Source: Mogibacterium sp. (GTDB lineage: Bacteria; Bacillota; Clostridia; Peptostreptococcales; Anaerovoracaceae). Taken from it: a DNA stretch of 64,000 nt. The DNA lies in contig JAFRDH010000010.1 of NCBI GenBank assembly GCA_017403955.1, forward strand, positions 62,001 to 126,000, given 5' to 3'. Below, one piece after another: positions 53,427-61,434 of the stretch. Under the pieces are notes generated by a model. It ran no database searches. It had not been told where the DNA came from and saw only the letters and a list, made by a program, of their open reading frames with translations. Numbering within the stretch: the first letter of the stretch is position 1; the number at the start of each line of letters is the position of its first letter. The position numbers were made by a program, and so were the translations under genes.

Positions 53427-53723
53427 CTACCTGATATCGAAGATGTCGTTGAAGCCAACCAGTTCGAACACTTCTTTGATCTCATCACAGACATTACAAA
53501 TGTACATACTGCCTTGCTTGCTCATGATCTTCTGCGCAGAAATGAATACACGAAGGCCGGCAGATGAGGTATACTTCAGTTCCGCCAGGTCGAAACCGAG
53601 CTCTGTTACTCCATCGAGTTCTTTCCTGACTACATCAGCAAGTTCAGGTGCAGTAGCGGCGTCAAGTTTACCAACAGGTGCAAGCACAAGAGTGTTTCCA
53701 TCACGCGTACGTTTGATTTCCAT
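53427..53723 (-). CDS. STAS domain anti-anti-sigma factor
   Basis: 98 residues, SpoIIAA/RsbV type: GKLDAATAPELADVV and the phosphorylatable serine region LKYTSSAGLRVF (about 51-62). It would release a sigma factor from an anti-sigma kinase, but no such kinase or sigma gene is nearby. It heads the DUF5662/aconitase X unit. Confidence 0.9.
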   Translation of the reverse strand: MEIKRTRDGNTLVLAPVGKLDAATAPELADVVRKELDGVTELGFDLAELKYTSSAGLRVFISAQKIMSKQGSMYICNVCDEIKEVFELVGFNDIFDIR

Positions 53724-53768
53724 ATCTGTTTTATCTCCTAATATATATATAAAAGTGTAAACTATTAA

Positions 53769-55268
53769 TTATTTTTTCTTATGTTTCGGAACTTTCCCTT
53801 TGACGATGAATCTGTCATCGATTTTGCCGCCAAGGTTCTTGTGTACCGAAAGATAATCTCTCAATGCACCGAATGCATCAGTAGTAGCTACTCTGGCTTC
53901 TCCGTTCTCCTGCATCTCATCAAGAGTCATTCCGAATCCGATCTCTGAGTTCGCAAAGTAGAACTCCTGCATACCCGTTACATAGAGGGTATCATCTTCA
54001 ATTTCCTTACCGTTGACCCACAGTTGCAATTCGCCGCTATCGTAATTGTACAATATCTTCATGCTGCTTGATGTCTGATAGAATGTCTCTTTCCAGTCTA
54101 CCAGTACTTCATCTCTGAGCATGTATTTGATCATTCTTTTGAGCTGCTTGCCGCTGAGATTTAATCTGTAGATCTTGCCATCATAAGGATAACTCTCTCT
54201 GAGGTCCTGCAGTGTTACAGTCATTTCCAGATAATAGCACCTCATGCTGGATGATGCGAGAAGCATCACATCGAAGTTCAAAGCATCGCGGAAGCAATCA
54301 GCATATAGCTGTCCGAGCTCAGTCGCATTGCCTCGTCCGTAATTGTCGAGCTTCCTGCTGAGTCTTGTTACTACTTCACTGTATTTAGCATCGATCTCAA
54401 GCTCGTAAGTACCTACCATAGCTTTTACCAGCTTGTCAGTCGGGCAATGCTCCTCGTCTACAGGAACCATTTCCCACTCCCAGCTGTCGATACTTTTATT
54501 CACTGTATCGATCACCATATCGAGTTTGCCGATATGTGTGTCTTCCATTCCTGCCTGGACGATAAGTATATTATTGCAAATTGTAGGTTCCTTGAGATAT
54601 GTGTGAGAATGTCCGCCTACAATAACATCAACGCCGCACTCAGGATCTATGGTTTTGGCAAGTTCGACATCCGCGTCATAACCTATATGTGTCAGTAGGA
54701 CCGTCAGATCGACCTTTAAACCGCTTTCCCTGATCATCGAAGTGATCCTCGTGACTTCTGCGGCAGGATCTTCGACCGTTACGAATGAACCGACGAGCCC
54801 TTCGGCTTTGGTCTGATCAACTATGTTCTCAGTCAGCAGCCCAATGAACAGTACATGGAAGCCGTCGACCTCAACAATATGGTACGGCTCAAACATATGG
54901 CTTCCGTTAGTCCTGATCTTGAAGTTCGTATTGACTATCGGGAAATCTGCACATTTTGCGACAAACAGCATATGTGAGATACCATAATCGAGCTCATGGT
55001 TGCCAAGTGACATTATATCTATAGGCAGCATATTCAGGATCTCCATTGTTGAGAGTCCCTGAAAGTCACTGTCTATAAGCGAACCCTGGAAAACATCGCC
55101 GGCGATGCAATAAAGCGTGTCAGGCTGTTCTTCCTTTATTTTATTGACATATCCTGCCACCTGCGCAAGACTGCAGGATAGTTTCCCGTTCTCGTCCTTC
55201 TTGCCGGTGAATTTGCCATGGATATCATTTGAATGAAGCAGTGTAAGCTTTTTCAGTTTCTTGCTCAT
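53769..55268 (-). CDS. metallophosphatase/5'-nucleotidase
   Basis: 499 residues from ATG 55266-55268 (AAGGAAG upstream; the frame runs on to 55349 without support). Metal motifs LLHSNDIHG, GNHELDYG, LLTHIGYD and GGHSHTYL; C-terminal nucleotide-binding domain with LRESYPYDGKIYRLNLSG. No signal peptide, so it is the cytoplasmic YunD-like form rather than secreted UshA. Confidence 0.92.
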   Translation of the reverse strand: MSKKLKKLTLLHSNDIHGKFTGKKDENGKLSCSLAQVAGYVNKIKEEQPDTLYCIAGDVFQGSLIDSDFQGLSTMEILNMLPIDIMSLGNHELDYGISHMLFVAKCADFPIVNTNFKIRTNGSHMFEPYHIVEVDGFHVLFIGLLTENIVDQTKAEGLVGSFVTVEDPAAEVTRITSMIRESGLKVDLTVLLTHIGYDADVELAKTIDPECGVDVIVGGHSHTYLKEPTICNNILIVQAGMEDTHIGKLDMVIDTVNKSIDSWEWEMVPVDEEHCPTDKLVKAMVGTYELEIDAKYSEVVTRLSRKLDNYGRGNATELGQLYADCFRDALNFDVMLLASSSMRCYYLEMTVTLQDLRESYPYDGKIYRLNLSGKQLKRMIKYMLRDEVLVDWKETFYQTSSSMKILYNYDSGELQLWVNGKEIEDDTLYVTGMQEFYFANSEIGFGMTLDEMQENGEARVATTDAFGALRDYLSVHKNLGGKIDDRFIVKGKVPKHKKK

Positions 55269-55536
55269 ATGTTGTTCCGGTACTTCCTTGTTTCTGATTC
55301 GTATGTGCCTTCTATCATTGTTATGGCACATACACATTAATAATAACACAAAAAAGGTAATAGTAAAAAACTCTGCAAGAATTTTGCAGAGTTTTTCATG
55401 TAGGTTTTGACGTTATTGGATTATTAAGAAGATATTTGCTATTGTATGATCGCGATCAAGTTGGGCCATAATGATCGTGACCATAGTGCCGATTGGTTGC
55501 TATAGTTATTGTACAACAGAAGGTGTGACAAGACTG
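55269..55536. other. intergenic region with palindromes
   Basis: 268 bases without a gene. It holds the terminator at 55365-55396, a 12-bp palindrome TGATCGCGATCA (55447-55458) with a nearby second TGATCG (55472-55477), and weak promoter-like TTGACG (+). I see no convincing RNA or operator. Confidence 0.4.
55365..55396. terminator. terminator after the two-component system
   Basis: AAAAAACTCTGCAA, 5-base loop, TTGCAGAGTTTTT: 8 GC-containing pairs extended by A/T pairs. It ends the leftward response-regulator transcript. Confidence 0.85.
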
Positions 55537-56328
55537 TTACAAATCGGCAGTGTGTTGCAAATTTGCTGCAGTATATTCTGCCCAATCGTACTGGCTCATA
55601 TATTCACCTCTGAATGATGCGATTGCAACAGGGTCGCGGTCAAGGAATCTGTAATAATCACAATTTAGTCTGGTCGTATCTATTGCAAATGAATCTCTTG
55701 TGTGGATAAGTACATCGGATGCGCCATAGGAGCCCAATATCCTCCGGAGTTCAGACACTACCTGTCTGAAATGATTCTTGGTCTTCTCTCCTCTGTCTGT
55801 CTCCCAGAGTACAGCACATATTCTGTTAGTATTTGATGCGGCACCTTTGCGGTCTACCAGGAAGGCAAAGAGTTCTTTGGCCTTGCTTCTGCCGAATTTC
55901 ACCTTCATGCCGTCATAAAATACTTCGAAGTCTCCGAAGCACTGGACTCTGAGTCCTTTGTCTTCTTTTTTGACAGGATATCTGAGATGTGCCAATGCGT
56001 TTCGCACATCCGTCAGAGTAGCCGGTTTTACGATAAAATCACTGACATATAGCTTGATTGCATCGAGAGCATAATGAGAATAGCCTGTCACCATGATTAT
56101 GTTAAGTTCAGGCACCAGTGATATCAATTCTTTTGCAAGACTCAGTCCGTCTGTATCAGGCATCTGAATATCCAGAAATGCGACCTGAATATTAGTGCTC
56201 CTGCAGATCTCTACTGCTTCCCGACTGCTGTCTGCAGCAAAAATCTCCGCATCAGGCTCAGCATTTCTTACTATCCTCTCCAGATCTCTCAGCGCACTTC
56301 TTTCATCATCTACAAGTAAGATATTCAT
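55537..56328 (-). CDS. response regulator with SARP-like winged-helix output
   Basis: 263 residues. Receiver domain 1-120 (LLVDDE acidic pair, phospho-Asp in FLDIQMPDTDG, VKPA lysine). Then a Trans_reg_C/SARP-type DNA-binding domain (FGDFEVFYDGMKVKFGRSKA, 130 onward) with the beginning of a BTAD-like region. Partner of the kinase 11 bases upstream. LytS-type kinases usually pair with LytTR regulators, so this pairing is less common. Confidence 0.9.
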   Translation of the reverse strand: MNILLVDDERSALRDLERIVRNAEPDAEIFAADSSREAVEICRSTNIQVAFLDIQMPDTDGLSLAKELISLVPELNIIMVTGYSHYALDAIKLYVSDFIVKPATLTDVRNALAHLRYPVKKEDKGLRVQCFGDFEVFYDGMKVKFGRSKAKELFAFLVDRKGAASNTNRICAVLWETDRGEKTKNHFRQVVSELRRILGSYGASDVLIHTRDSFAIDTTRLNCDYYRFLDRDPVAIASFRGEYMSQYDWAEYTAANLQHTADL

Positions 56329-56339
56329 TTCTCCGCCTC

Positions 56340-57617
56340 TTATTTCACTAACGTATTAGGTATTATGATCTGAGCCAAAGTCCCTTTTCCGGGTTCTGAC
56401 TTGATATTAAGTTGTCCGTTGCACATTATCTCGAGTCTTCTTCTTACGTTGTTGATCCCGGTTCCGCTTGTGATTTTTTCCGGATCGAAACCCGTACCAT
56501 TATCTTCTACTTCGATAATATGAGAATCCCCTGAAGAATAGCTCCTCATGATCAATGTGCCTTTTCCTTCGGAAGTCTTACGGATGCCGTGCTTTACAGC
56601 ATTCTCTGCGAGAACCTGCATACTGCATGACGGAAGCATGAATGATGTGTCACGAAAATCCCGGATGATCTCAAGCTTATCCTCAAACCTCAGTTTCTCC
56701 ATATATAGGTAATTATCTACAGTCTCTATTTCTGTCGTCATAGGGATACATGACTTCTCGTTCAGAAGTTCCATGCTACCGCGTATAAATCCGGCAAAGT
56801 GTCCGATAGCTTCATATGCTTCAGAGTCCATATCACATAGTGACCGGATCGCTGTCAGCGAGTTGAAGATAAAATGCGGCTGCACCTGACTGATCAGAAT
56901 ATTAGTCTTGAGCTGTGATATCTCTGCAAGCTGCCTGCGGTTTCTTTCTTTCATATCACGCAGAATGAAGATATACATGATGAAAGCAGAAATAATAGTA
57001 GCAAATACAACAAAATAAATACCGTAGAAGAATATCTGTATTCCTACAGACAAGCACGGGATAACCAGAATTATCCAGAAAGCAGTCTCCTCTCTGGCGC
57101 TTATTTTGTCACGTTCAGTTATCAGAATGAAAACATCAGTTGCAATAATGATAAGCGTCATTACATATGAAATAGGATAAAGCTGGCTCCGGTGATAGAC
57201 ATTCATCTCGTCTATTGTGTAATACAAACCTGTGAACTGAGATATTACAAGCATCAAGACATGTATTATCACAAGCAACAGCATCATACGTCTGAGAGCT
57301 TTGCGCTCATGTTCTGGATCTACTCTTGAAAGCAAATAGACCGTTAAAATGTATGCCAGCGCGCAAGGAAATGTGAATTCTCCGAAATTGCTTAAATAAA
57401 GTACTATCCTTGCCGCCTGTCCCGGTGTTCCTCGTAGAATGAAACCTACGAGGTTTGACAGAGCATAACATGCAAGGCATCCGAAAAACAACAGGAAATA
57501 CTTCTCTATCTCAGTTCTGACATCAGTCCCTATCAGTATCTGGATCATACTAAGAAGACAAATCGCGACCCCGGTCAGTCCTATTATTATATTGATCAGA
57601 AACAATACGTCTATCAT
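56340..57617 (-). CDS. LytS-like sensor histidine kinase
   Basis: 425 residues. About seven membrane helices (1-210), then a His_kinase domain with the phospho-acceptor motif QVQPHFIFNSL and HATPase boxes (LAENAVKHG, EVEDNGTGF, TGINNVRRRLE). The sensing part resembles 7TM-type receptors. It lies between an MFS gene and its regulator, gaps 15 and 11 bases. Confidence 0.92.
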   Translation of the reverse strand: MIDVLFLINIIIGLTGVAICLLSMIQILIGTDVRTEIEKYFLLFFGCLACYALSNLVGFILRGTPGQAARIVLYLSNFGEFTFPCALAYILTVYLLSRVDPEHERKALRRMMLLLVIIHVLMLVISQFTGLYYTIDEMNVYHRSQLYPISYVMTLIIIATDVFILITERDKISAREETAFWIILVIPCLSVGIQIFFYGIYFVVFATIISAFIMYIFILRDMKERNRRQLAEISQLKTNILISQVQPHFIFNSLTAIRSLCDMDSEAYEAIGHFAGFIRGSMELLNEKSCIPMTTEIETVDNYLYMEKLRFEDKLEIIRDFRDTSFMLPSCSMQVLAENAVKHGIRKTSEGKGTLIMRSYSSGDSHIIEVEDNGTGFDPEKITSGTGINNVRRRLEIMCNGQLNIKSEPGKGTLAQIIIPNTLVK

Positions 57618-57632
57618 TGTCAGCTCCGATTA

Positions 57633-58811
57633 TTATCTGTTTCCGCTTCTGATCCCCGCTATTGAAACTATAGTACCTGCAAGGCATACTGCAGCAGCTA
57701 TCCATAGCGTCATTGTCACGGATGTATTATCATACAGTCTTCCGCTGACTGTACCTGAGAGCACCGACGAGAACGTCGTCATTGTGAATGCAAGGCTCTG
57801 CGCTTTGGCAGAATCTTCATGCGGGATAGTTTTCTCAACATACGGTACGATAGCAGCTGTATAAAGTGCAAAAGACGGCGCCTGAAGCACAAAAGCACCT
57901 GTCATAAGGAGCATGCCAGGCGCAGCAGCAATAGCCACTGCTTTGGCTGTGAACACTGCAAATGCGAATTTCAGTATCGAAGCAGGATCCTTGTTACCGA
58001 AGAATCTGCTGAAAGTAAGCATCATCGGTATCTCGACAGCAGCCATGAATCCGTTGAGAAAACCCATTTCTGAGGTGCTGCCGCCTATGTTCTCGACCAC
58101 ATTTATAAGAAAGTTGCAAACTGTATTGTGAGAGAAGAACACCAGAACCGTCCCAAACAGGAGAACACAGAACCGTTTATTCGCACTCGCAAACTCAAAG
58201 ACCGTCTTCCCTCTGCCGAGGTCTGTATCTTTACTTGCTGCAGTGATCCCCGCACCTTTGCGGAAGAGGACGAATGCGGCAAACTGAAAAATCCCGACAG
58301 CTATACCGGCGCACGGAACAGCAATAACTGAAGTATTCGTGATTATTACTCCAAGTAATAAAGAAATCAGTACATATGCCAGTGATCCCATGCCTCTGGA
58401 AAAACCGTAATTGATCTTGATCCCATTATACTCCGCATCCACATACATTTTAAGGTTAAGGGAGTTTACGCTCATTGAAAAAGCAATATACAGCACAAAT
58501 CCGATCGAAGTGATCAATCCTTTAACCGGAAAGAAAACCATTAAAATCAGCATCACAGATCTGAATGCAAGAACCGGTGTCATCACTTTTTCAGCTGTGA
58601 CGTTTTCATATCGATCGATCAGCGAAGACAATCCCGGTCCGATCAGGGCGCTTATAAGATTTCCCGCAGCAATGATAATGCCAAGTGAAGCATTTGTATA
58701 TCCGAGGCCCAGCAAATAGACAGATGCGAAGCTTAAAGCCACGCAAAGGTCCATCCAGAAAGCAGCCTGTACAGCGGAATATGTAATTGTAAGATTCCTA
58801 TCTCTGCCCAT
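57633..58811 (-). CDS. MFS transporter
   Basis: 392 residues, 12 predicted membrane helices, of the nucleoside-symporter/MFS_1-like branch (SLIDRYENVTAEKVMTPVL loop, GFSRGMGSLAYVLIS). Substrate unknown. First gene of an operon with a sensor kinase and response regulator, so it may move the molecule the kinase detects. Confidence 0.87.
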   Translation of the reverse strand: MGRDRNLTITYSAVQAAFWMDLCVALSFASVYLLGLGYTNASLGIIIAAGNLISALIGPGLSSLIDRYENVTAEKVMTPVLAFRSVMLILMVFFPVKGLITSIGFVLYIAFSMSVNSLNLKMYVDAEYNGIKINYGFSRGMGSLAYVLISLLLGVIITNTSVIAVPCAGIAVGIFQFAAFVLFRKGAGITAASKDTDLGRGKTVFEFASANKRFCVLLFGTVLVFFSHNTVCNFLINVVENIGGSTSEMGFLNGFMAAVEIPMMLTFSRFFGNKDPASILKFAFAVFTAKAVAIAAAPGMLLMTGAFVLQAPSFALYTAAIVPYVEKTIPHEDSAKAQSLAFTMTTFSSVLSGTVSGRLYDNTSVTMTLWIAAAVCLAGTIVSIAGIRSGNR

Positions 58812-58835
58812 TTATTATTTCTATCGTTCTATGCA

Positions 58836-58861
58836 AAACACCCTGCCTGAGCAAGGTGTTT
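58836..58861 (-). terminator. hairpin after the NifX-SlyD fusion gene
   Basis: AAACACC/GGTGTTT outer stem with an inner TGC/GCA pairing; short TTTT on the minus strand. A TATAAT at 58885-58890 upstream of it could start the MFS transcript, in which case the hairpin lies in the MFS leader. Confidence 0.5.
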
Positions 58862-58905
58862 GAGAATCATCTGCTTATTGTTATTATACTGCAGAATTTC
58901 GATTT

Positions 58906-59784
58906 TTAAGCTATTTCGATCATTTCGATCCTGAAGTTGAGCTCTTTTCCGGCCATCTCGTGGTTGCAGTCGAATGTGATATTCTCGTCATCGACTTCTG
59001 CTACAACGCACTGGAAAGGTCTTCCGAGCTGATCCTGAAGAACGACTTTGTCACCGGCAGAAAGATCTTCTGTACCCTGTACATCAGCCTTTTTGACTGT
59101 GATGATCATTTTCGGATCTGGCATCCCGTATGCTTCTTCAGGCATAAGATGAACATCTATCACTTCTCCGACTTCAAGTTCAGCGACTGCGCGGTCGAAT
59201 CCCGGGATCATCTGGCCGATTCCGCAAATGAATTCAAGCGGCTCACCGCGGTCATAAGAAGCATCGAACTGCTCTCCGTCATTGAATGTTCCTTTGTAGT
59301 GGACTTTGACTTTTTTGCCGACGTTCTTGCCTTCGAAGAGATACTGTGGCTCACCGCAGCCCGGGCATCCGAAGCATCCTGCTTCTCCGCCGTCTCCGCA
59401 TCCGCCGCAGCCGCCTTCATCATGGCTGTGATGATCGTGGCCATGTTCATGATCATGGTGATCACAATTGACTCCCGTATTAACGAGTTCTCCTCTGAGA
59501 TAAGCCTCTACAGCTTCGTCAGTATTTCCCTCTGCACCGGCGCAGACCTCGATGCCTGCTTCAGCGAGCGCATCCTGTGCACCCTGGCCCATTCCGCCAC
59601 AGATCAGAACATCGATTGCACAGTCCTTAAGAAGCCACGCAAGAGCCTCATGTCCTACACCGTTGGATCCCATAACATCAGCAGAAACGACTTTGCCGTC
59701 TTCTACTTCATAAACTTTAAAGTTCTCAGTTCTTCCGAAATGCTGAAATACATTTCCATTATCATAAGTTACTGCAATTTTCAT
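58906..59784 (-). CDS. NifX-like / His-Cys linker / SlyD-type FKBP fusion protein
   Basis: 292 residues from ATG 59782-59784 (AAGGAG about 9 bases upstream). Residues 1-102: NifX/NifB-C fold that binds iron-molybdenum-type clusters or iron (MKIAVTYDNG, VFQHFGRTENF, DVLICGGMGQGA). Residues 103-147: metal-binding linker with His at 109, 110, 112, 114, 116, 118, 119, 121 and Cys at 107, 126, 129, 137, 140, 143. Residues 155-292: FKBP prolyl isomerase of SlyD type, including the IF-domain insertion and the NHEMAGKELNF motif. SlyD is a nickel chaperone with its own His-rich tail; here the metal-rich part sits in the middle. No nif genes nearby. Predicted metal or cluster chaperone. Confidence 0.9.
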   Translation of the reverse strand: MKIAVTYDNGNVFQHFGRTENFKVYEVEDGKVVSADVMGSNGVGHEALAWLLKDCAIDVLICGGMGQGAQDALAEAGIEVCAGAEGNTDEAVEAYLRGELVNTGVNCDHHDHEHGHDHHSHDEGGCGGCGDGGEAGCFGCPGCGEPQYLFEGKNVGKKVKVHYKGTFNDGEQFDASYDRGEPLEFICGIGQMIPGFDRAVAELEVGEVIDVHLMPEEAYGMPDPKMIITVKKADVQGTEDLSAGDKVVLQDQLGRPFQCVVAEVDDENITFDCNHEMAGKELNFRIEMIEIA

Positions 59785-59825
59785 TAAAAATATCTCCTTA
59801 TCTGCTTTCAAAAACTACAATTGAT

Positions 59826-59835
59826 ATCCTACCAC
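59826..59835 (-). promoter_or_regulatory. iscR-operator-like half-site in the NifX-SlyD leader
   Basis: GTGGTAGGAT (minus strand) is identical to the right half of the iscR operator at 13471-13489 plus one flanking base. It lies just downstream of the -10 box, where a bound repressor would block transcription. The other half is not conserved; instead it sits within ATTGATA/TATCAAT arms. Confidence 0.4.
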
Positions 59836-59844
59836 TTATTATCA

Positions 59845-59853
59845 ATTATAGCA
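59845..59853 (-). promoter_or_regulatory. extended -10 promoter of the NifX-SlyD gene
   Basis: Minus strand TGCTATAAT, about 60 bases before the start codon; weak -35. Confidence 0.55.
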
Positions 59854-59876
59854 ATGAGAAAAGAATCCTATCACAA

Positions 59877-60175
59877 TCAGATACTGTTGTGCTCCTTTTG
59901 CTGTTTCTTGAATCCGTAACCGCCGTAAGTGATCAGTCCGTCATCCAGAAGATCAGTTATTATCTCCTGAGCAAGAACCTCATAATTATATGAATGTCTG
60001 TAGTTTTCGGCTCTCTTCTCAATGCAGCCCCTGATCGCATCAGCATCAGCTACTTTGAATCTGTAAAGGTTGAGACCTTTATAACCGATTGAGCCCTCTC
60101 CGTTAGGCGGATAGTCATACTGAATAGTAAGTATCTGCGCGAGTCCGCTTCTGATATCCAGATTTTTTCTTTCAT
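59877..60175 (-). pseudogene. frameshifted small gene, unrecognised
   Basis: A good ribosome site (GGGAGG) precedes ATG 60173-60175, but after four codons the frame is lost at an A6 run and ends after 41 residues. One extra A would open about 98 residues starting MKEKNLDIRSGLAQIL and ending at 59877, with ordinary codon use (YDYPPNGEGSIGYKGLNLYR). So it is either a true one-base deletion, a sequencing error in the homopolymer, or a -1 slip at AAA-AAA. Product unknown. Confidence 0.65.
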
Positions 60176-60191
60176 GTTCGCTTCCTCCCGT

Positions 60192-60533
60192 TTACTTCTT
60201 GTCCTTGTAGCGAAGCATCTCTTCGCCATCCTTGATGATCATGTCCATCTTATCCACGCTTATGTCGTAGATATTCTTGAGTGGGTCACCGTCAATAACG
60301 ATCATATCAGCATTCTTGCCTCTGGTCAGTGATCCTGTGACGTGATAAACACCGAGCGCTCTTGCCCCGTTTGCAGTTCCCGCAATGATCGCATCCATTT
60401 CGGACATGCTGCAGCAATCTACAAATCTGTGTATCTCACCGATAGCAGTGACTCCGTAAGGTGTCGAATCAGAGTTAAAGCTGTCTGAGCCTACTGTGAT
60501 AAGGTGTTTTATTGTATTTGTACCACAGTAGTG
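60192..60533 (-). pseudogene. C-terminal remnant of an amidohydrolase
   Basis: About 105 residues matching the end of imidazolonepropionase-type amidohydrolases: ITVGSDSFNSDSTPYG, AIIAGTANGARALGV and GKNADMIVIDGDPLKNI, with normal stop. The frame is closed by TGA at 60534-60536 and the remaining 300 or so N-terminal residues are missing. A short ATG-started frame (60407) could still be translated but would lack the metal site. Confidence 0.8.
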
Positions 60534-60568
60534 TCATATTCATCAGCAGACGAATGTGGGCGAAATAA

Positions 60569-60712
60569 TTATTGTTTTTCAAAGACTAATTCAGCTCCGA
60601 GCATAGTGGTCTTGATGTTATCTCCATCATCCTTAAATGTCATCTTCATATCGCCTTTGGTCTTGAAACCATCACTTGTCAGTTCCCAGGTGAATTTTCC
60701 TGCATCACCTTT
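60569..60712 (-). pseudogene. C-terminal remnant of a lipocalin-like protein
   Basis: 47 codons ending in TAA and closed upstream by TAA at 60713-60715, with no ribosome site. The strand pattern GKFTWELTSDGFKTKGDMKM and TMLGAELVFEKQ looks like the last strands of a small lipoprotein barrel common in Clostridia. Truncated remains only. Confidence 0.6.
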
Positions 60713-60880
60713 TTATCTCACACGTATCTATTTCACGATTTGCCCGGAAGGCCCGGGCAGCTCGTATCAAAAGGAACTTAATGTAGAAATTATATAATAT
60801 ATGATGCCGTTTTGAGGATACTCATTCAACAGTCAGTATGTAACGCTCAAAGCAATAATAGAAACAATGCGAAGCAGATT
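60713..60880. other. non-coding stretch before the tRNA scar
   Basis: 168 bases without coding potential. A GC hairpin GCCCGG/CCGGGC (60744-60758) without T-run and an AT-rich patch with TATATAATAT are the only structures. Likely decayed sequence. Confidence 0.4.
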
Positions 60881-60918
60881 AAAAGGCTGCCATATTTATC
60901 AATATGACAGCCCCTTTT
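60881..60918 (-). terminator. terminator behind the tRNA 3' fragment
   Basis: GGCTGTCATATT/AATATGGCAGCC (one mismatch) with A-run and TTTT, directly after the CCA end of the tRNA fragment on the minus strand. It is placed as in the other tRNA units of this window. Confidence 0.7.
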
Positions 60919-60940
60919 GGTGGAGCATACGAGACTCGAA
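60918..60940 (-). other. tRNA 3'-end fragment, probable integration (att) site
   Basis: TTCGAGT (T-loop), CTCGT (3' T-stem), ATGCTCC (3' acceptor strand), A73 and CCA, followed by a terminator. The 5' part of any tRNA is missing: upstream bases TTTAAA do not pair with CTCGT. Such 3' remnants are left when a tyrosine-recombinase element integrates at a tRNA and rebuilds the intact gene at its other end. Confidence 0.65.
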
Positions 60941-60978
60941 TTTAAACGCTATTTCTGAACACGATAAACCTATATTTG

Positions 60979-61434
60979 TTACAGCATTCTGATAAATCGC
61001 GGCCCTTCTTCACCGCAAGTCCCAGATGGGCTGAATCCGCATTTTTCAAGGACGCGCCGAGATGCCTGATTGTTGGATTCTGTTTCAGCTTCAACACAAG
61101 TTATGCCCGGCTGCTGCAGTGCCCACATCACTGCCGCATCGACTGCCTCTGTTGCATATCCTTGTCCTTTATGCGTTTCTTTGATGCCATATCCGATCTC
61201 GACCGAGCCGTCATCGTTAACTCCCTTAAAGGACAAGTCTCCAACATGAGAACCGTCTTTACACTCAATTATCCAAATGGCATACCATATCCACTGATCC
61301 GGGTGATCAAGACAACCCTGCAACATCTCTTGATATGCTTTTCGCAGGATATCGTCCGTCTGACTATCAATGATTCTGAGCATCTCCTCTTCAGATGCTG
61401 TATGTATTGTTAAGCGAGTTGTTTCAAGATTCAT
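60979..61434 (-). CDS. GNAT family acetyltransferase, RimJ/RimL-like
   Basis: 151 residues. Acetyl-CoA loop in HKGQGYATEAV (Q-x-x-G-x-A type), EIGYGIKETHKG strand and a late NNQASRRVLEKCGF helix, typical of RimL-like N-acetyltransferases acting on protein N-termini or small amines. ATG directly follows the TGA of the upstream gene, so translation is coupled. Confidence 0.92.
   Translation of the reverse strand: MNLETTRLTIHTASEEEMLRIIDSQTDDILRKAYQEMLQGCLDHPDQWIWYAIWIIECKDGSHVGDLSFKGVNDDGSVEIGYGIKETHKGQGYATEAVDAAVMWALQQPGITCVEAETESNNQASRRVLEKCGFSPSGTCGEEGPRFIRML

Noticed and set aside
55447-55477. TGATCGCGATCA palindrome and a nearby TGATCG as an operator pair
   Set aside because: Not placed relative to any clear promoter and only six bases are shared; kept as a note in the intergenic entry.
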